Assembly: GCA_903995115.1 (NCBI GenBank)
Contig: LR877147.1
Coordinates: 124,001-188,000 of the forward strand
DNA from: Angomonas deanei
Taxonomy: Eukaryota > Euglenozoa > Kinetoplastea > Trypanosomatida > Trypanosomatidae
Reading direction: 5' to 3'
DNA: 64,000 nucleotides
Each line of letters opens with the position of its first letter. Position 1 is the first letter of the stretch. The notes under the pieces were generated by a model, which was not told the DNA's origin, ran no database searches, and was given only the letters and a program-made list of their open reading frames with translations. The translations under genes were made by a program, and so were the position numbers. This document shows positions 10,421 through 19,517 of the stretch, piece after piece.

Positions 10421-10780
10421 AGGGAGGCGTCCATCTCTCTCTTTTTTTTTTTTTAAATGATTATTTGTTTCTGTTAGTGGGATCAACTGTGTTGTTATCC
10501 CAACATTGTACATTACTCTGTTTTGTGATCTTTTTATATTATGTCTTTCGAGAGAAACCCACATACTTACGTATATTTTCATCCGCATTGCAACCCAGCC
10601 TTTTTTCTTTTTTCGCGCACTTTTTCTCGTTCCCCTGTTTGCACTGATTTGCGTTCATGTGCTCTTTACTAGTCATGCCGAAAAAAGGAACTCTCCATTG
10701 GCACGTCACGGATCTGCTATCATCCTTTCTCTCCCTCTTGTATACGTTTTACTTCATCCACTTCTTTAGTGCACTTAGAA
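10421..10780. other. Intergenic region with splice acceptor
   Basis: AT-rich spacer ending in a pyrimidine-rich stretch (about 10722-10767) before the acceptor AG. Nothing else is seen. Confidence 0.65.
10768..10769 (+). promoter_or_regulatory. Putative spliced-leader acceptor AG
   Basis: First AG after the C/T-rich stretch; leaves an 11-base 5' UTR before the ATG at 10781. Confidence 0.6.
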
Positions 10781-13270
10781 ATGTCTTTTTATAGTTTAGA
10801 CCAGCCGGTCCTACCAAAGGCACTAAAATCAGATCCGGGCACAAACTATAATCCTCCTTCGCTAAACCGTTTCCTAGACCATAATAATAAAAACGGGAGT
10901 ACCACGAACTATGATAACAATACTACAAGAGACAGCAAACCATACAGTGAAAGTAATCGGTTTTTTATGCCATTTGAACCTCAAAAAAAGTCTTCCTTTA
11001 GTGGTAACCATCGCTACCGACACGCCCGCAGCTCCTCCGCCCCGCCCCGCCCACCTGTCGACTACGATGTCGCGGAGCTCTACGGTGTACGACGGGCTTC
11101 CGCTAACGCCGTCAGCAGCGGGCACTACTCGGCACCTTCTAGGCCGTCCTCGGCGATGCCGTCGGTGGGGCGACCTGGCCGGAAGAGTTCGCTCTTGTCT
11201 GGTGAGCGAATTAGACCGTCCTCTAGTGGGGCACCGCGTGAGAAGGAACCGTTCCTGTCGACGAAACCGACGCACCCGTACTCCCGAAAACTAGTGCGCC
11301 CCTCGAAACCCGCCGCACGGACGGGCACTGACAGTAAACGGTCCTCTGTGGAAGTGTTTCGGCGACGGTCCGATGCGGTGAAAAGTGCGATAGGGCAATC
11401 AGCGGACCGTGCGTCTAGCAGTAAAGAGGTGCGTGTATTACAGGAAGAGTCGCAGGCGCTGATGGCGCAGGGGGATGCACGTTTGGGGGAGGGTCAACTG
11501 CAGGAGGCGGCGCAGCAGTACACCGCCGGGATTGAGGTATTCATGGAGCACCCCAAATCGGTACCCGCAGAGGACGGGCTGGCACACCTTGCCCATCTGC
11601 ATTACAAGCGCTCCTTGGTGTATCGACAGCAGTTTTACATTTACTGTGCGATTGCCGATTGCAAAGTCGCCATGTTGCTCCTAGACAAGATCGACAAGTC
11701 CACTCTGCTGCGCGACAGGGAGGGATCATTTACGTTAATTCATCTCGTCATTCGCACCAATTGGCAGTTGGCCAACTGTTTTGTGTACCTTGGGAAGTGG
11801 ATGGAGGCCAATCAATACTACACGGTCGCGGCAGAGTGGCTGCGTCACCTGCGGACGCCGGAGAAGAATACAACCGAGTTTTCTTTCTTGTCGGTGGAGT
11901 ATACGTTTGTGAGTGAGAATGCCAACGTGTTTAGTAGTTCTCAGTACACGTATCGGGAAGGACTGGAGGCTCTTCAGCGGTGGAACGACTGGTCCCTGTT
12001 GGACGACAGTGTCCGCTGCTGGACACGACTTCCCTTTCTCGTCAAGGAGGTGGAGCGAACGGTGCCCATCAGTCCGTCGAGAAGCCTGGTGAAACTGAAA
12101 GTGCTCGTAGAGAAGTTTCCGGAGTACGCCCATCTGTACTATTTGAATGCCAAAGCCATGTTCTATTTAGCGCACGATAGTGTGGCGACGATAAATTGTC
12201 TGTCGTTGCTGAAAAAGTGTGAGGCGCTTTCCGAGCGGGAAAAGGAAACGCACGACGAGCAAAGACGTCGGCTTTCGCTGTTCTTGCGGCAATCTCTACT
12301 GGGACAAACAGCAGAACAGCTGGACCTGTTCATGGAGCGACACAAGGTGATGACGGACAGTCGATCGGAGCATTTGAAGCACGCCATTAAGGACTTTGTG
12401 ACCAACCGCGACGAGGGCAACCAGTACTACCGTGCGGGGGATTGGCAGAACTGCTATCGGTGCTACTCCAACATTATTGCCCGAAACAAGCCGTCCGGCA
12501 GCAAGAAGCATACCGAGCAGTCCTACGGGGAAAATGCCTCTCTCCTTTCCGTCACCTACAGCAACCGGTCCGCGGTGTGCATGCAGTGGGGCAGGTGGGA
12601 CCAGGCGCTGGACGACATTAACGATGCCATCCAGTACCACATGACCACGGCCGCCGGCTGCACGACTGAGCGGGAGAAGAACAGTCGGGAGATTCAAGCC
12701 AAGCTGTGTGGACGTCGCTCTCGCATCTACACCCGACTGGCCGAGGAGGGTGAGGACCGTAAGAAGTGCGAGGCCTACTTCAAGGGAGCCATACAGGATT
12801 TGGAACTGATTCATACATTGTTCCCGACGGCGGAGAACTTGGAGAAAGTGAAGGAGGCAGAGCGCCTCAGAGATGAAACGTTGTCCAACATTCCTCGGCA
12901 GGGAAGCGGGTATCGGCCCACCACGCCACAGTCTAATTTCTACAACTACGCCGAACAAGGCGAGCGCCGACGGATGCCGAAGGTGAGCTGTGCCGACGAC
13001 AGCGACGAGGAAAACACCTATCCCGTGTCACGACTACGGGGCAACTCCAAAATAAAAACATATATGGAGTTGCTCAACTTACCCATCACCGGTGGCAACT
13101 CGGACAAGATTACGTCCGAGGCGGTCAACAAGGCGTATCGGGTGGCGGCCCTCCGGTGGCACCCAGACCGTTGGGTCAACGCTAGCAAGGAGGAAAGAGC
13201 AAAGGCGGAGGATCACTTCAAGCAGATTGTGGTGGCCTACCAAGAGTTAGGCGCGCTCTGTACCTCGTGA
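10781..13270 (+). CDS. TPR and J-domain co-chaperone, DNAJC7-like
   Basis: Intact 829-residue protein. The N-terminal 220 residues are Ser/Asn/Arg-rich and look disordered. The central part carries TPR-like helical pairs (for example ALMAQGDARLGEGQLQEAAQ and YYRAGDWQNCYRCYSNII). The C-terminal 70 residues form a J domain with the HPD motif at 794-796 inside LRWHPDRW. This order, TPR repeats then J domain, is that of DNAJC7/TPR2, which passes clients between Hsp90 and Hsp70 in the cytosol; J domains stimulate Hsp70 ATPase. The TPR-J architecture is clear, but orthology to DNAJC7 is inferred. The start chosen is the ATG at 10781, because it is the first after the acceptor AG. Confidence 0.85.
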   Translation: MSFYSLDQPVLPKALKSDPGTNYNPPSLNRFLDHNNKNGSTTNYDNNTTRDSKPYSESNRFFMPFEPQKKSSFSGNHRYRHARSSSAPPRPPVDYDVAELYGVRRASANAVSSGHYSAPSRPSSAMPSVGRPGRKSSLLSGERIRPSSSGAPREKEPFLSTKPTHPYSRKLVRPSKPAARTGTDSKRSSVEVFRRRSDAVKSAIGQSADRASSSKEVRVLQEESQALMAQGDARLGEGQLQEAAQQYTAGIEVFMEHPKSVPAEDGLAHLAHLHYKRSLVYRQQFYIYCAIADCKVAMLLLDKIDKSTLLRDREGSFTLIHLVIRTNWQLANCFVYLGKWMEANQYYTVAAEWLRHLRTPEKNTTEFSFLSVEYTFVSENANVFSSSQYTYREGLEALQRWNDWSLLDDSVRCWTRLPFLVKEVERTVPISPSRSLVKLKVLVEKFPEYAHLYYLNAKAMFYLAHDSVATINCLSLLKKCEALSEREKETHDEQRRRLSLFLRQSLLGQTAEQLDLFMERHKVMTDSRSEHLKHAIKDFVTNRDEGNQYYRAGDWQNCYRCYSNIIARNKPSGSKKHTEQSYGENASLLSVTYSNRSAVCMQWGRWDQALDDINDAIQYHMTTAAGCTTEREKNSREIQAKLCGRRSRIYTRLAEEGEDRKKCEAYFKGAIQDLELIHTLFPTAENLEKVKEAERLRDETLSNIPRQGSGYRPTTPQSNFYNYAEQGERRRMPKVSCADDSDEENTYPVSRLRGNSKIKTYMELLNLPITGGNSDKITSEAVNKAYRVAALRWHPDRWVNASKEERAKAEDHFKQIVVAYQELGALCTS

Positions 13271-13453
13271 CCCGTAATAACAACAAAAAATCCTGCGGAA
13301 TGAACAATTCTGCAAAATTACAGTACATTATTATTTTAGATTCTTCCAAATACTTCCCCCTTTTTATTTTTTATTTGTGTGTGTGCGTGTATGGTGGTCT
13401 GCTTCACCGGAATGCATTCTATAACAAACCTCTATTTCCCTTCTGTCTATCCA

Positions 13454-13455
13454 AG
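13454..13455 (+). promoter_or_regulatory. Putative spliced-leader acceptor AG
   Basis: AG after a C/T-rich stretch (about 13430-13452), 15 bases before the ATG at 13471. It argues against the upstream in-frame ATG at 13301. Confidence 0.55.
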
Positions 13456-13470
13456 AAACCCATATGCGAC

Positions 13471-14096
13471 ATGTCATCCTTCTTACCCGTTGAAAAACAG
13501 AAGTCGACCCCAATTGAGCTGTACTACACCACGCATGCGTGCTCGCCTGTGAAAGCCCCCAACACGCCCACCCCACGGCCCCGCGCCCCAAGTCTGCCGC
13601 GCTTTATCGCTTCCGAGTATTCCGGCGCGGTGACCACTCCTCGCTCGAAAAAAAAGCACACGAAGATGGCCAGCGATTTCGTGGACCACATCAATAGTTT
13701 AAATGCGTCCGGCACGGACAAGAAGTGCGGTCTGCCGATGGTCTCTCTCACGGACTCCAGCGCGCGGATGGGGTTGCTTACTCCTACTTTGTCCCTCTAT
13801 CCTCCCTGCCACCCTTGGCGAACCGTCTGACGAGCTCCACGACAGAGAAAACCATCGGACGGGACGGCAGCCCCGCCGGCGACGAAAGGCGATCCTCCGG
13901 GACCTCCCGCCGGTACCACTTCCGATCCGCCGTCTTTGAGGACCCGCGATCGGCCGAGGCAAGCATCAGCACCCCCCACAAGAAACTCCCTGCTTTACCC
14001 GCCCTGACAGAGAGGGAACGGGATAAGGAGGCATCTATCCGGGGGTGGCTCGCGAGCGTTGAGAACACTGTAACAACAGAGGATCTCGGCGCTTAG
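13471..14096 (+). CDS. Small unknown basic protein, one frame break
   Basis: Protein of about 208 residues if read through one frame break between about 13765 and 13815. The first part is Pro/Thr/Lys-rich (KAPNTPTPRPRAP, RSKKKHTK); the second part is Ser/Arg-rich and ends in a short helical stretch (TERERDKEASIRGWLASVENTV). No domain is recognised. Both halves have similar composition and the downstream frame runs open to a stop at 14094-14096, so one gene is more likely than two. The break probably reflects a missing base, but I cannot place it exactly. Function unknown. Confidence 0.5.
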
Positions 14097-14494
14097 AGTG
14101 GATCCCTATCGATATAATCTCATATCTCATTTTTCATTTTTTTTTTTATTTTGCACAATATTGAATGTTTGTTTTTTGAGTTTGTTTATCTCGACAATTT
14201 TCATTTTTTTGTTAAACCAATAGCGGTGTTTGTGTCTCTTATACGACACTTTGTTTTTCGGCGCATCGATTTTCATTCATTTTGAGTATTTTTTTTTTTC
14301 TGTTTTCTTTTTCCAATCGTTTCGTTGGGTCTATGTTTATCTTAAAATAGTGGTTCATTCAATTTTTTTTTTTTTTTGTTGTTGTTGCGGTTGAAGGGCA
14401 TTCGGTGGCAATTCACCAAAACACTTACAAAAAGATCAATACCTTTTTCTCTCTCTTTCTTTCCTGTTTAACACAGCTATTTGAAGATTTGAAA
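14097..14494. other. Intergenic region with T runs and acceptor
   Basis: AT-rich spacer with several T runs of 9-15 bases and a pyrimidine tract at about 14447-14470. No gene seen. Confidence 0.65.
14475..14476 (+). promoter_or_regulatory. Putative spliced-leader acceptor AG
   Basis: Follows a CTCTCTCTTTC-type tract; 18 bases before the ATG at 14495. Confidence 0.65.
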
Positions 14495-15508
14495 ATGTCA
14501 TCCGAGTCGTTCAGTGTGTTCATTGACCACTACATCTTGCTCTCCATGGCTCGCTACGACGTCAGCGCAGAGGACGACGATGTAGAGAAGTGGAACACGG
14601 TATCGGAGTCGGTGCAGTACATGCTGCGAGGCCCATGCACGGCGAAGGAGCGGAGCGAGGTGGGTCATGTGGATGCCCATCACTTTAGCGGGAAAGTCTG
14701 CCGACAGCGGGCGCTGTTCCTTCTGTGGAAGAAGGAGGAGCGTCCCTCCGAGGGCAGTTTTGACATTACCCGCCACTCCATCAAGTCCAACGTGGAAAAG
14801 TTATTTGACACCGTCCGTCACAGTTTGCCCACCACCATGGGCGACGACGATGAGGAGATGTACGCGGAGATGGAGCCGGCAGATTACTTAAAGTTGATTG
14901 AAATAGACAACCACCAACTAAATCAAACAGAAGAGGAACGGCAACGCCAGAAGGAGGTGAACCTGGCGAAGGATTTATTTCTGTCCAAGGTGCAGAAGAT
15001 GCAGCAACAGTTCTTTCAAGATTACAAGCGGTGGGTCGATGTGCCGGAGCGGTTTCTGGAGATGCCAGACGATAGTATGTCCGCCGCCACCGCGGAGAAG
15101 AATGAGCGAGAGTATTTGTTAGGGGTATTACGGGCCGATAGGAGTAGTGACAGCGCCCAGGCGGACGGCAGCAAGGCGGTGCTAGAGGCGTTGCGACAAC
15201 AGTTGCACACCGACCAGAAACGACCCTCGCGACCGTCCAAACTGTCGGACGAGGAGGTGGAGCGTCTGTACAGGAATAGCGTACCGGTGATGCACACCCC
15301 CGTCTCCAAGTCTACCCCAGCTGGGAAGAGTGACACGGACGCTAGGAGTAGCGCTTTTCAGACCCCTGCGGACTTTTCGACTAGTACCACTCCCCAGACT
15401 GCCGGGCGCCGTAACCGTTGGCAAGTAGTAGAGTACGACGACGATGAGGATGGAGATGGTGCCAAGAGTAGTAGCAGTGAGAGTAGTGCATCGGAAAGCG
15501 AGGATTGA
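14495..15508 (+). CDS. Unknown acidic protein, 337 residues
   Basis: Intact protein without a recognised domain. The N-terminal 110 residues look globular and helical (SFSVFIDHYILLSMARYDV, then a conserved-looking KVCRQRALFLLWKKEERP). An acidic patch (GDDDEEMYAEMEPADY) is followed by a helix-rich stretch with possible coiled coil (residues about 140-175). The C-terminal 100 residues are low-complexity, ending in an Asp/Glu/Ser-rich tail (SSSSESSASESED). Such tails are common casein kinase 2 targets and occur in nuclear proteins; that is only a hint. The start is the first ATG after a strong acceptor. Confidence 0.65.
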   Translation: MSSESFSVFIDHYILLSMARYDVSAEDDDVEKWNTVSESVQYMLRGPCTAKERSEVGHVDAHHFSGKVCRQRALFLLWKKEERPSEGSFDITRHSIKSNVEKLFDTVRHSLPTTMGDDDEEMYAEMEPADYLKLIEIDNHQLNQTEEERQRQKEVNLAKDLFLSKVQKMQQQFFQDYKRWVDVPERFLEMPDDSMSAATAEKNEREYLLGVLRADRSSDSAQADGSKAVLEALRQQLHTDQKRPSRPSKLSDEEVERLYRNSVPVMHTPVSKSTPAGKSDTDARSSAFQTPADFSTSTTPQTAGRRNRWQVVEYDDDEDGDGAKSSSSESSASESED

Positions 15509-15718
15509 TGCTTTTCTTTTTTCTTTCTTTTTTTACAGCAAAATAAATAGATAAGCATATAATTACACGCCCGTGATAACATAGATGCCTAGACTTTGTG
15601 TGTGTTTTTAAACCGTTTAGTTGACGTTACCACATTAGTGTGATTGCTTTTGCCGGAAGATTGCCCCGTGTTTGTACTCTTCCCCCTCTTTTTTTTTCTT
15701 TTCTTGGTGAATTATGTA

Positions 15719-15720
15719 AG
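15719..15720 (+). promoter_or_regulatory. Putative spliced-leader acceptor AG
   Basis: First AG after the C/T-rich tract at about 15676-15705, giving an 8-base 5' UTR before the ATG at 15729. Confidence 0.5.
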
Positions 15721-15728
15721 TCTTTTCA

Positions 15729-18530
15729 ATGAGCACCCGGAAGGATATTTACAGTAGTGAGTTTAGAAAAAGATACGAGGACTACTATGAAGAGGAGAAG
15801 AAGAGTTCGTCTTCCTCTAGTGGCCGATACGACCCCATAGAAATGGAAAACACAGACCCTGTAGTCCACGAGGCGGTGCCCCGCCCGTACGCATCTCCCG
15901 ATAACTGTGCGGCCAGTAGCAGTTCCACCGTACACACGGCAGACGTCAACTATTACAATAACCTCGATAGTGTGAAGGAGCGAGTGACACAACCCATCGC
16001 ACCGCGGCGCTCCAACACCGCTACGCCGTCGGCCAGCGATGACGCTGGGGCCCGTCAACCACCAAAGAATAGAGTATTAGAATTAGAGGACCCATCGTCG
16101 GAGGCACTGTCGCTCTCGTTTAGGGTGAGGTCCTTGGAGGAGGCGAGGGATCGTTGGGAAGGGGAGCGGTCCTCCCTCCGGGCCTCGCTGGAGCAGCTGC
16201 AGAGCCTCTTGAAAAAAGAGAAGGAAATGCGTAGTGAGGTGCAGCGGGAAGTTTTGAAACTGAAAAAGGAAAATGCCCAATTGCGCGAGGTGGCGGAGGA
16301 CATTCTCCGTAGCGGTTCCAGTCGGCGGAACAGAGTGCTGCAGAGCCCTGAGCGTGAGGAGGTGGAGGTGCCACCGTGTCAGGCGGCGCTGACCTTGGAG
16401 GCGCCCGCAGTGGACGATCAGTGGAAAGGCCCCATGCATCAGTATCCCCTCCGCACCCTACCGAGAGAACCACTCCCCCTCGCCAAGCCGGTGGAGTCCT
16501 ACTCGGAAATGACCTTAGCGGAGAGGGCACAGTGCGTGCGAGAGACAGAGGCCGTCGTCGTGAAGGTGATGCGGGAAATGGACCAAATGTGTGCCGAGAA
16601 GGGATTAGTAGGGAAGGACGAGGCGGTGATAGCGGGCCTCTGTGCAGACATGGGAGTGACGTACGTGGACAGAGCATTCCCGCCACTGACGTCTAGTTTA
16701 AATCTCCCCAGCTGCCGTGTGCACCTGCTAGGGGAGGAGGGGAAGTCGTACATTGTCGGTTGGTACCCACCCGAGCTGTACCTCCCCAAGGACCGGCCCA
16801 CCGTGCAACTGGTGTCCTCTGCTGGCATTAACCCAAGCACCCCGCAGGGGAGTCGGTTCATTCATAATAGGGGCGTGGTGGCGGCACTCGCGATACTGGC
16901 CGAGGCGGCGGGAGGCATACTGAGCATTATCGCCGCGACGACAGGGGAGGATGAGAGCAACGGGATATCCTTTGTGTGGGTCAACGAGAGTGGACTGTGG
17001 GAGAAGGTGTGCCTCGACCTCTACATGCCGTATGTGAAGCTGGTCGGTAGTGGCACCTATTTCAGGGAAGCCGCGAAGGGCGACGACGCCCGTGACTATA
17101 AGTTGGTCCCTTTTGGTTGTGGAAACAGTCTAACTTATGATATGTGGCCTGCCTTGTGTGAGAAGGCACTGGCGAAGGTCCACAGCGGCTACGAGGCGCT
17201 CGCCCAGCTGACGTGCATTGAGGCGGTGAAGTCTTTCACCGGCGGTCCTGTTGAGCACTGGCGGTGGTGGAAGCATTCCCCTGAGGTGGCCGTGGAGGAG
17301 CTGGAGCGGGTGATCAGCACGAGTGAGCGGGGGAGTGGGATACCGGTGCTGACCACCCACTCGGCCGTCACTGTTCACCTCAAGACGACGAGCGGACCGG
17401 CGGACTCTTTTTCGTCCACGTCGGAGAGTGATGAGGAGGCCGATGCCGTTGGTCAGTACGACTTGAGGCGTAACACCACCGGCCGGCTGCGGGCCCTAGA
17501 GCTGTGCGCCAAACTACAACTGACCCCCAGCACCTCCTACCGAGTGTTGGCCGTGCATGTGGAGGAGGGCGTCCCCCGTGTGCTGATCCGTAACTGGCAA
17601 AAGACTGCGTTGGACGAGGAGAAGGAGGAGCAAATTCTACGGGGGCATGCGGAAATGCCAGTGAAAAAGAAAGTTCTCCGTTCCCCCAGTCGGGAGGAGA
17701 GTGACCCCCTGCTGAGCGCCGACTGCTTGTGGATCAGTGTGGAGGATTGCCTATTCGTGTTTGATGCTCTGCATGTCTGCTTTGACTGTCGCCGGTTTAC
17801 AGATGTTCGTCTGCCCATTCCGTTTTACGGACTAAGCGAGGGCATTTGCGTCCCGGGTAATTTTATAAAGATACACGTCCTGCACGAGATGGCGTCCAGT
17901 GGTCAGAACTCGGTGAGTCTGTGGATAGGGCTGCACCAGCCGTCCCACAGTGCGACGGAAAACTTTCCTTTTGGCCTAAAACTTCTTTTGATTGGGGCGG
18001 AACGGGAAAATGGGTTCGGCCAGCCGGTGGTGCAGCCGTCCTACTTTGTCCTGTCGCAGTCCTACGACGGGGAGCCGCAGTACTCGCCGGATATTTGGAT
18101 GTATGTGGAGTTGAACATCAACGAGGAAAGCGGCCAGGACCAATTTTCCGATTTTTACATTCTACCACAAATGGAGTTAGATCGTGTGGTCGACACCGAT
18201 TATCTCTCCGTCTCGTCGAAAGAGACCAATACCAAACCGGGGGACAGCACCAGCGCCACCCTTTCCTTGCTGGTGGACAATCCTTCCCTCTTTGAGGTGG
18301 AGTGGTGTGTGTCGCCCCCTGAAATGAAGGCGGCGGTGCTCCACCAGACACTGAGTTGGATAGACTTTGAGGAGTGCGAGCGGGTCCCCTGTCCGGAGGC
18401 CCAAACGACCAAACGAGCGGTGAAAACAACCACCCGTTCTACCACTAGTGCCGCCGCCCAGCAACACAACAAAGCGCAGGTGAATGGAAAGTGGACCAAT
18501 GGATTCTCCTGGCACCATACCATAGAATGA
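15729..18530 (+). CDS. Calpain-like protein, catalytically degenerate
   Basis: Intact 933-residue protein. The N-terminus is disordered and then coiled coil (about residues 125-195, rich in Lys/Glu/Leu heptads). A calpain-type peptidase core follows from about residue 300: the DRAFPPLTSSL motif, the helix AALAILAEAAGGIL (about 385-400), the strand GLWEKVCLDLYMPY and the MWPALCEKALAKVHSGYEAL block (from residue 472) are typical. The active-site Cys expected in GDCWFL is absent (GVVAALAIL occupies that place), the catalytic His position reads TSYRVL (about 601) with no His, and only the Asn of RN (about 621) remains. So it should not cleave peptide bonds. Kinetoplastids have many such calpain-related proteins, often cytoskeletal or membrane-associated. 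The C-terminal 270 residues include strands resembling calpain domain III. Confidence 0.8.
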   Translation: MSTRKDIYSSEFRKRYEDYYEEEKKSSSSSSGRYDPIEMENTDPVVHEAVPRPYASPDNCAASSSSTVHTADVNYYNNLDSVKERVTQPIAPRRSNTATPSASDDAGARQPPKNRVLELEDPSSEALSLSFRVRSLEEARDRWEGERSSLRASLEQLQSLLKKEKEMRSEVQREVLKLKKENAQLREVAEDILRSGSSRRNRVLQSPEREEVEVPPCQAALTLEAPAVDDQWKGPMHQYPLRTLPREPLPLAKPVESYSEMTLAERAQCVRETEAVVVKVMREMDQMCAEKGLVGKDEAVIAGLCADMGVTYVDRAFPPLTSSLNLPSCRVHLLGEEGKSYIVGWYPPELYLPKDRPTVQLVSSAGINPSTPQGSRFIHNRGVVAALAILAEAAGGILSIIAATTGEDESNGISFVWVNESGLWEKVCLDLYMPYVKLVGSGTYFREAAKGDDARDYKLVPFGCGNSLTYDMWPALCEKALAKVHSGYEALAQLTCIEAVKSFTGGPVEHWRWWKHSPEVAVEELERVISTSERGSGIPVLTTHSAVTVHLKTTSGPADSFSSTSESDEEADAVGQYDLRRNTTGRLRALELCAKLQLTPSTSYRVLAVHVEEGVPRVLIRNWQKTALDEEKEEQILRGHAEMPVKKKVLRSPSREESDPLLSADCLWISVEDCLFVFDALHVCFDCRRFTDVRLPIPFYGLSEGICVPGNFIKIHVLHEMASSGQNSVSLWIGLHQPSHSATENFPFGLKLLLIGAERENGFGQPVVQPSYFVLSQSYDGEPQYSPDIWMYVELNINEESGQDQFSDFYILPQMELDRVVDTDYLSVSSKETNTKPGDSTSATLSLLVDNPSLFEVEWCVSPPEMKAAVLHQTLSWIDFEECERVPCPEAQTTKRAVKTTTRSTTSAAAQQHNKAQVNGKWTNGFSWHHTIE

Positions 18531-18659
18531 TTTCTTTGTACAGTTCTTTCTCCCTATATATATTTATTTTTCTGGTGTCCGAATGAACGGTCATTGCAAT
18601 TGTGTTGTTGCTCCCCACAAGGCGATGAGATGTATTATTTCTTTCCTATCTTTATTTCT

Positions 18660-18661
18660 AG
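18660..18661 (+). promoter_or_regulatory. Putative spliced-leader acceptor AG
   Basis: AG after a TTTCTTTCC-type tract; leaves a 12-base 5' UTR for the ATG at 18674. Confidence 0.65.
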
Positions 18662-18673
18662 TTTTCTGCGTAT

Positions 18674-19315
18674 ATGGACTCGCTGACGCAGCGAATCTAT
18701 TCTTTAGTCATTGAGCGAGACGAGGCCCAAATGCTGTTAGCCCGAGAGAGGGAAAAGAACGCTGCCCTCCTCGCTGAAATAGAGAAACTAAAGGCGTGCC
18801 TCTCGAGGGAGGCGCAACCTATTTATATTTCAGACTCCTCTAGTCCGGTCAGCGACACGAGTGCGATGGCGGTCACGCCTATTCCTGTGCAGAGAGACAC
18901 GGTACCCTCTCTCCTAGGCACAGAGCGACGGTTACAGGAGTTGGATACCTCGCATGCATTCCGTGTGCGGTTACCAACCCGCTTACCCGATAAAAAGTAC
19001 ACCATACCAACGGAGCTCTACGCATTGTTTGACGAGGACTCAGTAGAGAAGGCAGACCACACGCCGCCTCGCCCCTACCGTGTGCCACAGCGGTACGAGA
19101 GAATCTCCCATAGTCCTCCTCAGGAGAGGGTGGAGCCAGCACGCAAGAGTGCCTCCCCCACTCGCCTCCGCTTTGTGACGGTCACCAAGACAAGTGCCGC
19201 TGGTAGTGCGAACCTCTCCAAAGTATCCGACCTAGAGTACCACCTCGACCGGTCCTCCTCGACGCGTCGTGCGCTCCCCGACTTGGAACAGGCACTACGT
19301 GTGCCTTCTGCTTAA
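18674..19315 (+). CDS. Small coiled-coil protein, unknown
   Basis: Intact 213-residue protein. Residues 1-45 form a strong coiled coil (LVIERDEAQMLLAREREKNA and onward). The rest is low-complexity with Pro, Ser, Arg and Thr, and includes SP/TP sites (HTPPRPYRVP, SHSPPQERV, SASPTRL). This layout, a short coiled coil followed by a phospho-rich tail, is common in trypanosomatid cytoskeletal proteins, but no family is recognised. Its strong acceptor 12 bases upstream and well-formed frame support a real gene. Confidence 0.6.
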   Translation: MDSLTQRIYSLVIERDEAQMLLAREREKNAALLAEIEKLKACLSREAQPIYISDSSSPVSDTSAMAVTPIPVQRDTVPSLLGTERRLQELDTSHAFRVRLPTRLPDKKYTIPTELYALFDEDSVEKADHTPPRPYRVPQRYERISHSPPQERVEPARKSASPTRLRFVTVTKTSAAGSANLSKVSDLEYHLDRSSSTRRALPDLEQALRVPSA

Positions 19316-19462
19316 ATATATTGTAATGTATCTGTACTACCGCAGCATTCCTGCACCATTATTCAAATGTCGCTGATTCTGTTTTGTGGTTTTTATTGTT
19401 TTCTATCTCGGTTGTAATAGGTCACCCACTCTATTTTATACTTTCCCCCTCTCGCCCTCTTC

Positions 19463-19464
19463 AG
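19463..19464 (+). promoter_or_regulatory. Putative spliced-leader acceptor AG
   Basis: AG ending the tract CTTTCCCCCTCTCGCCCTCT; 5' UTR of 53 bases to the ATG at 19518. Confidence 0.65.
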
Positions 19465-19517
19465 CATTTTTTCTTTTTCACCCTCGTAAAAGGAAAAGAA
19501 CATATACCATAGACCAC

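Noticed and set aside
13301-13470. Longer N-terminus for the small gene at 13471
   Set aside because: The extra part is spacer-like and lies before a good acceptor AG.
13471-14096. Two separate small genes instead of one with a break
   Set aside because: The second frame lacks its own acceptor and ATG context, and both parts share composition.
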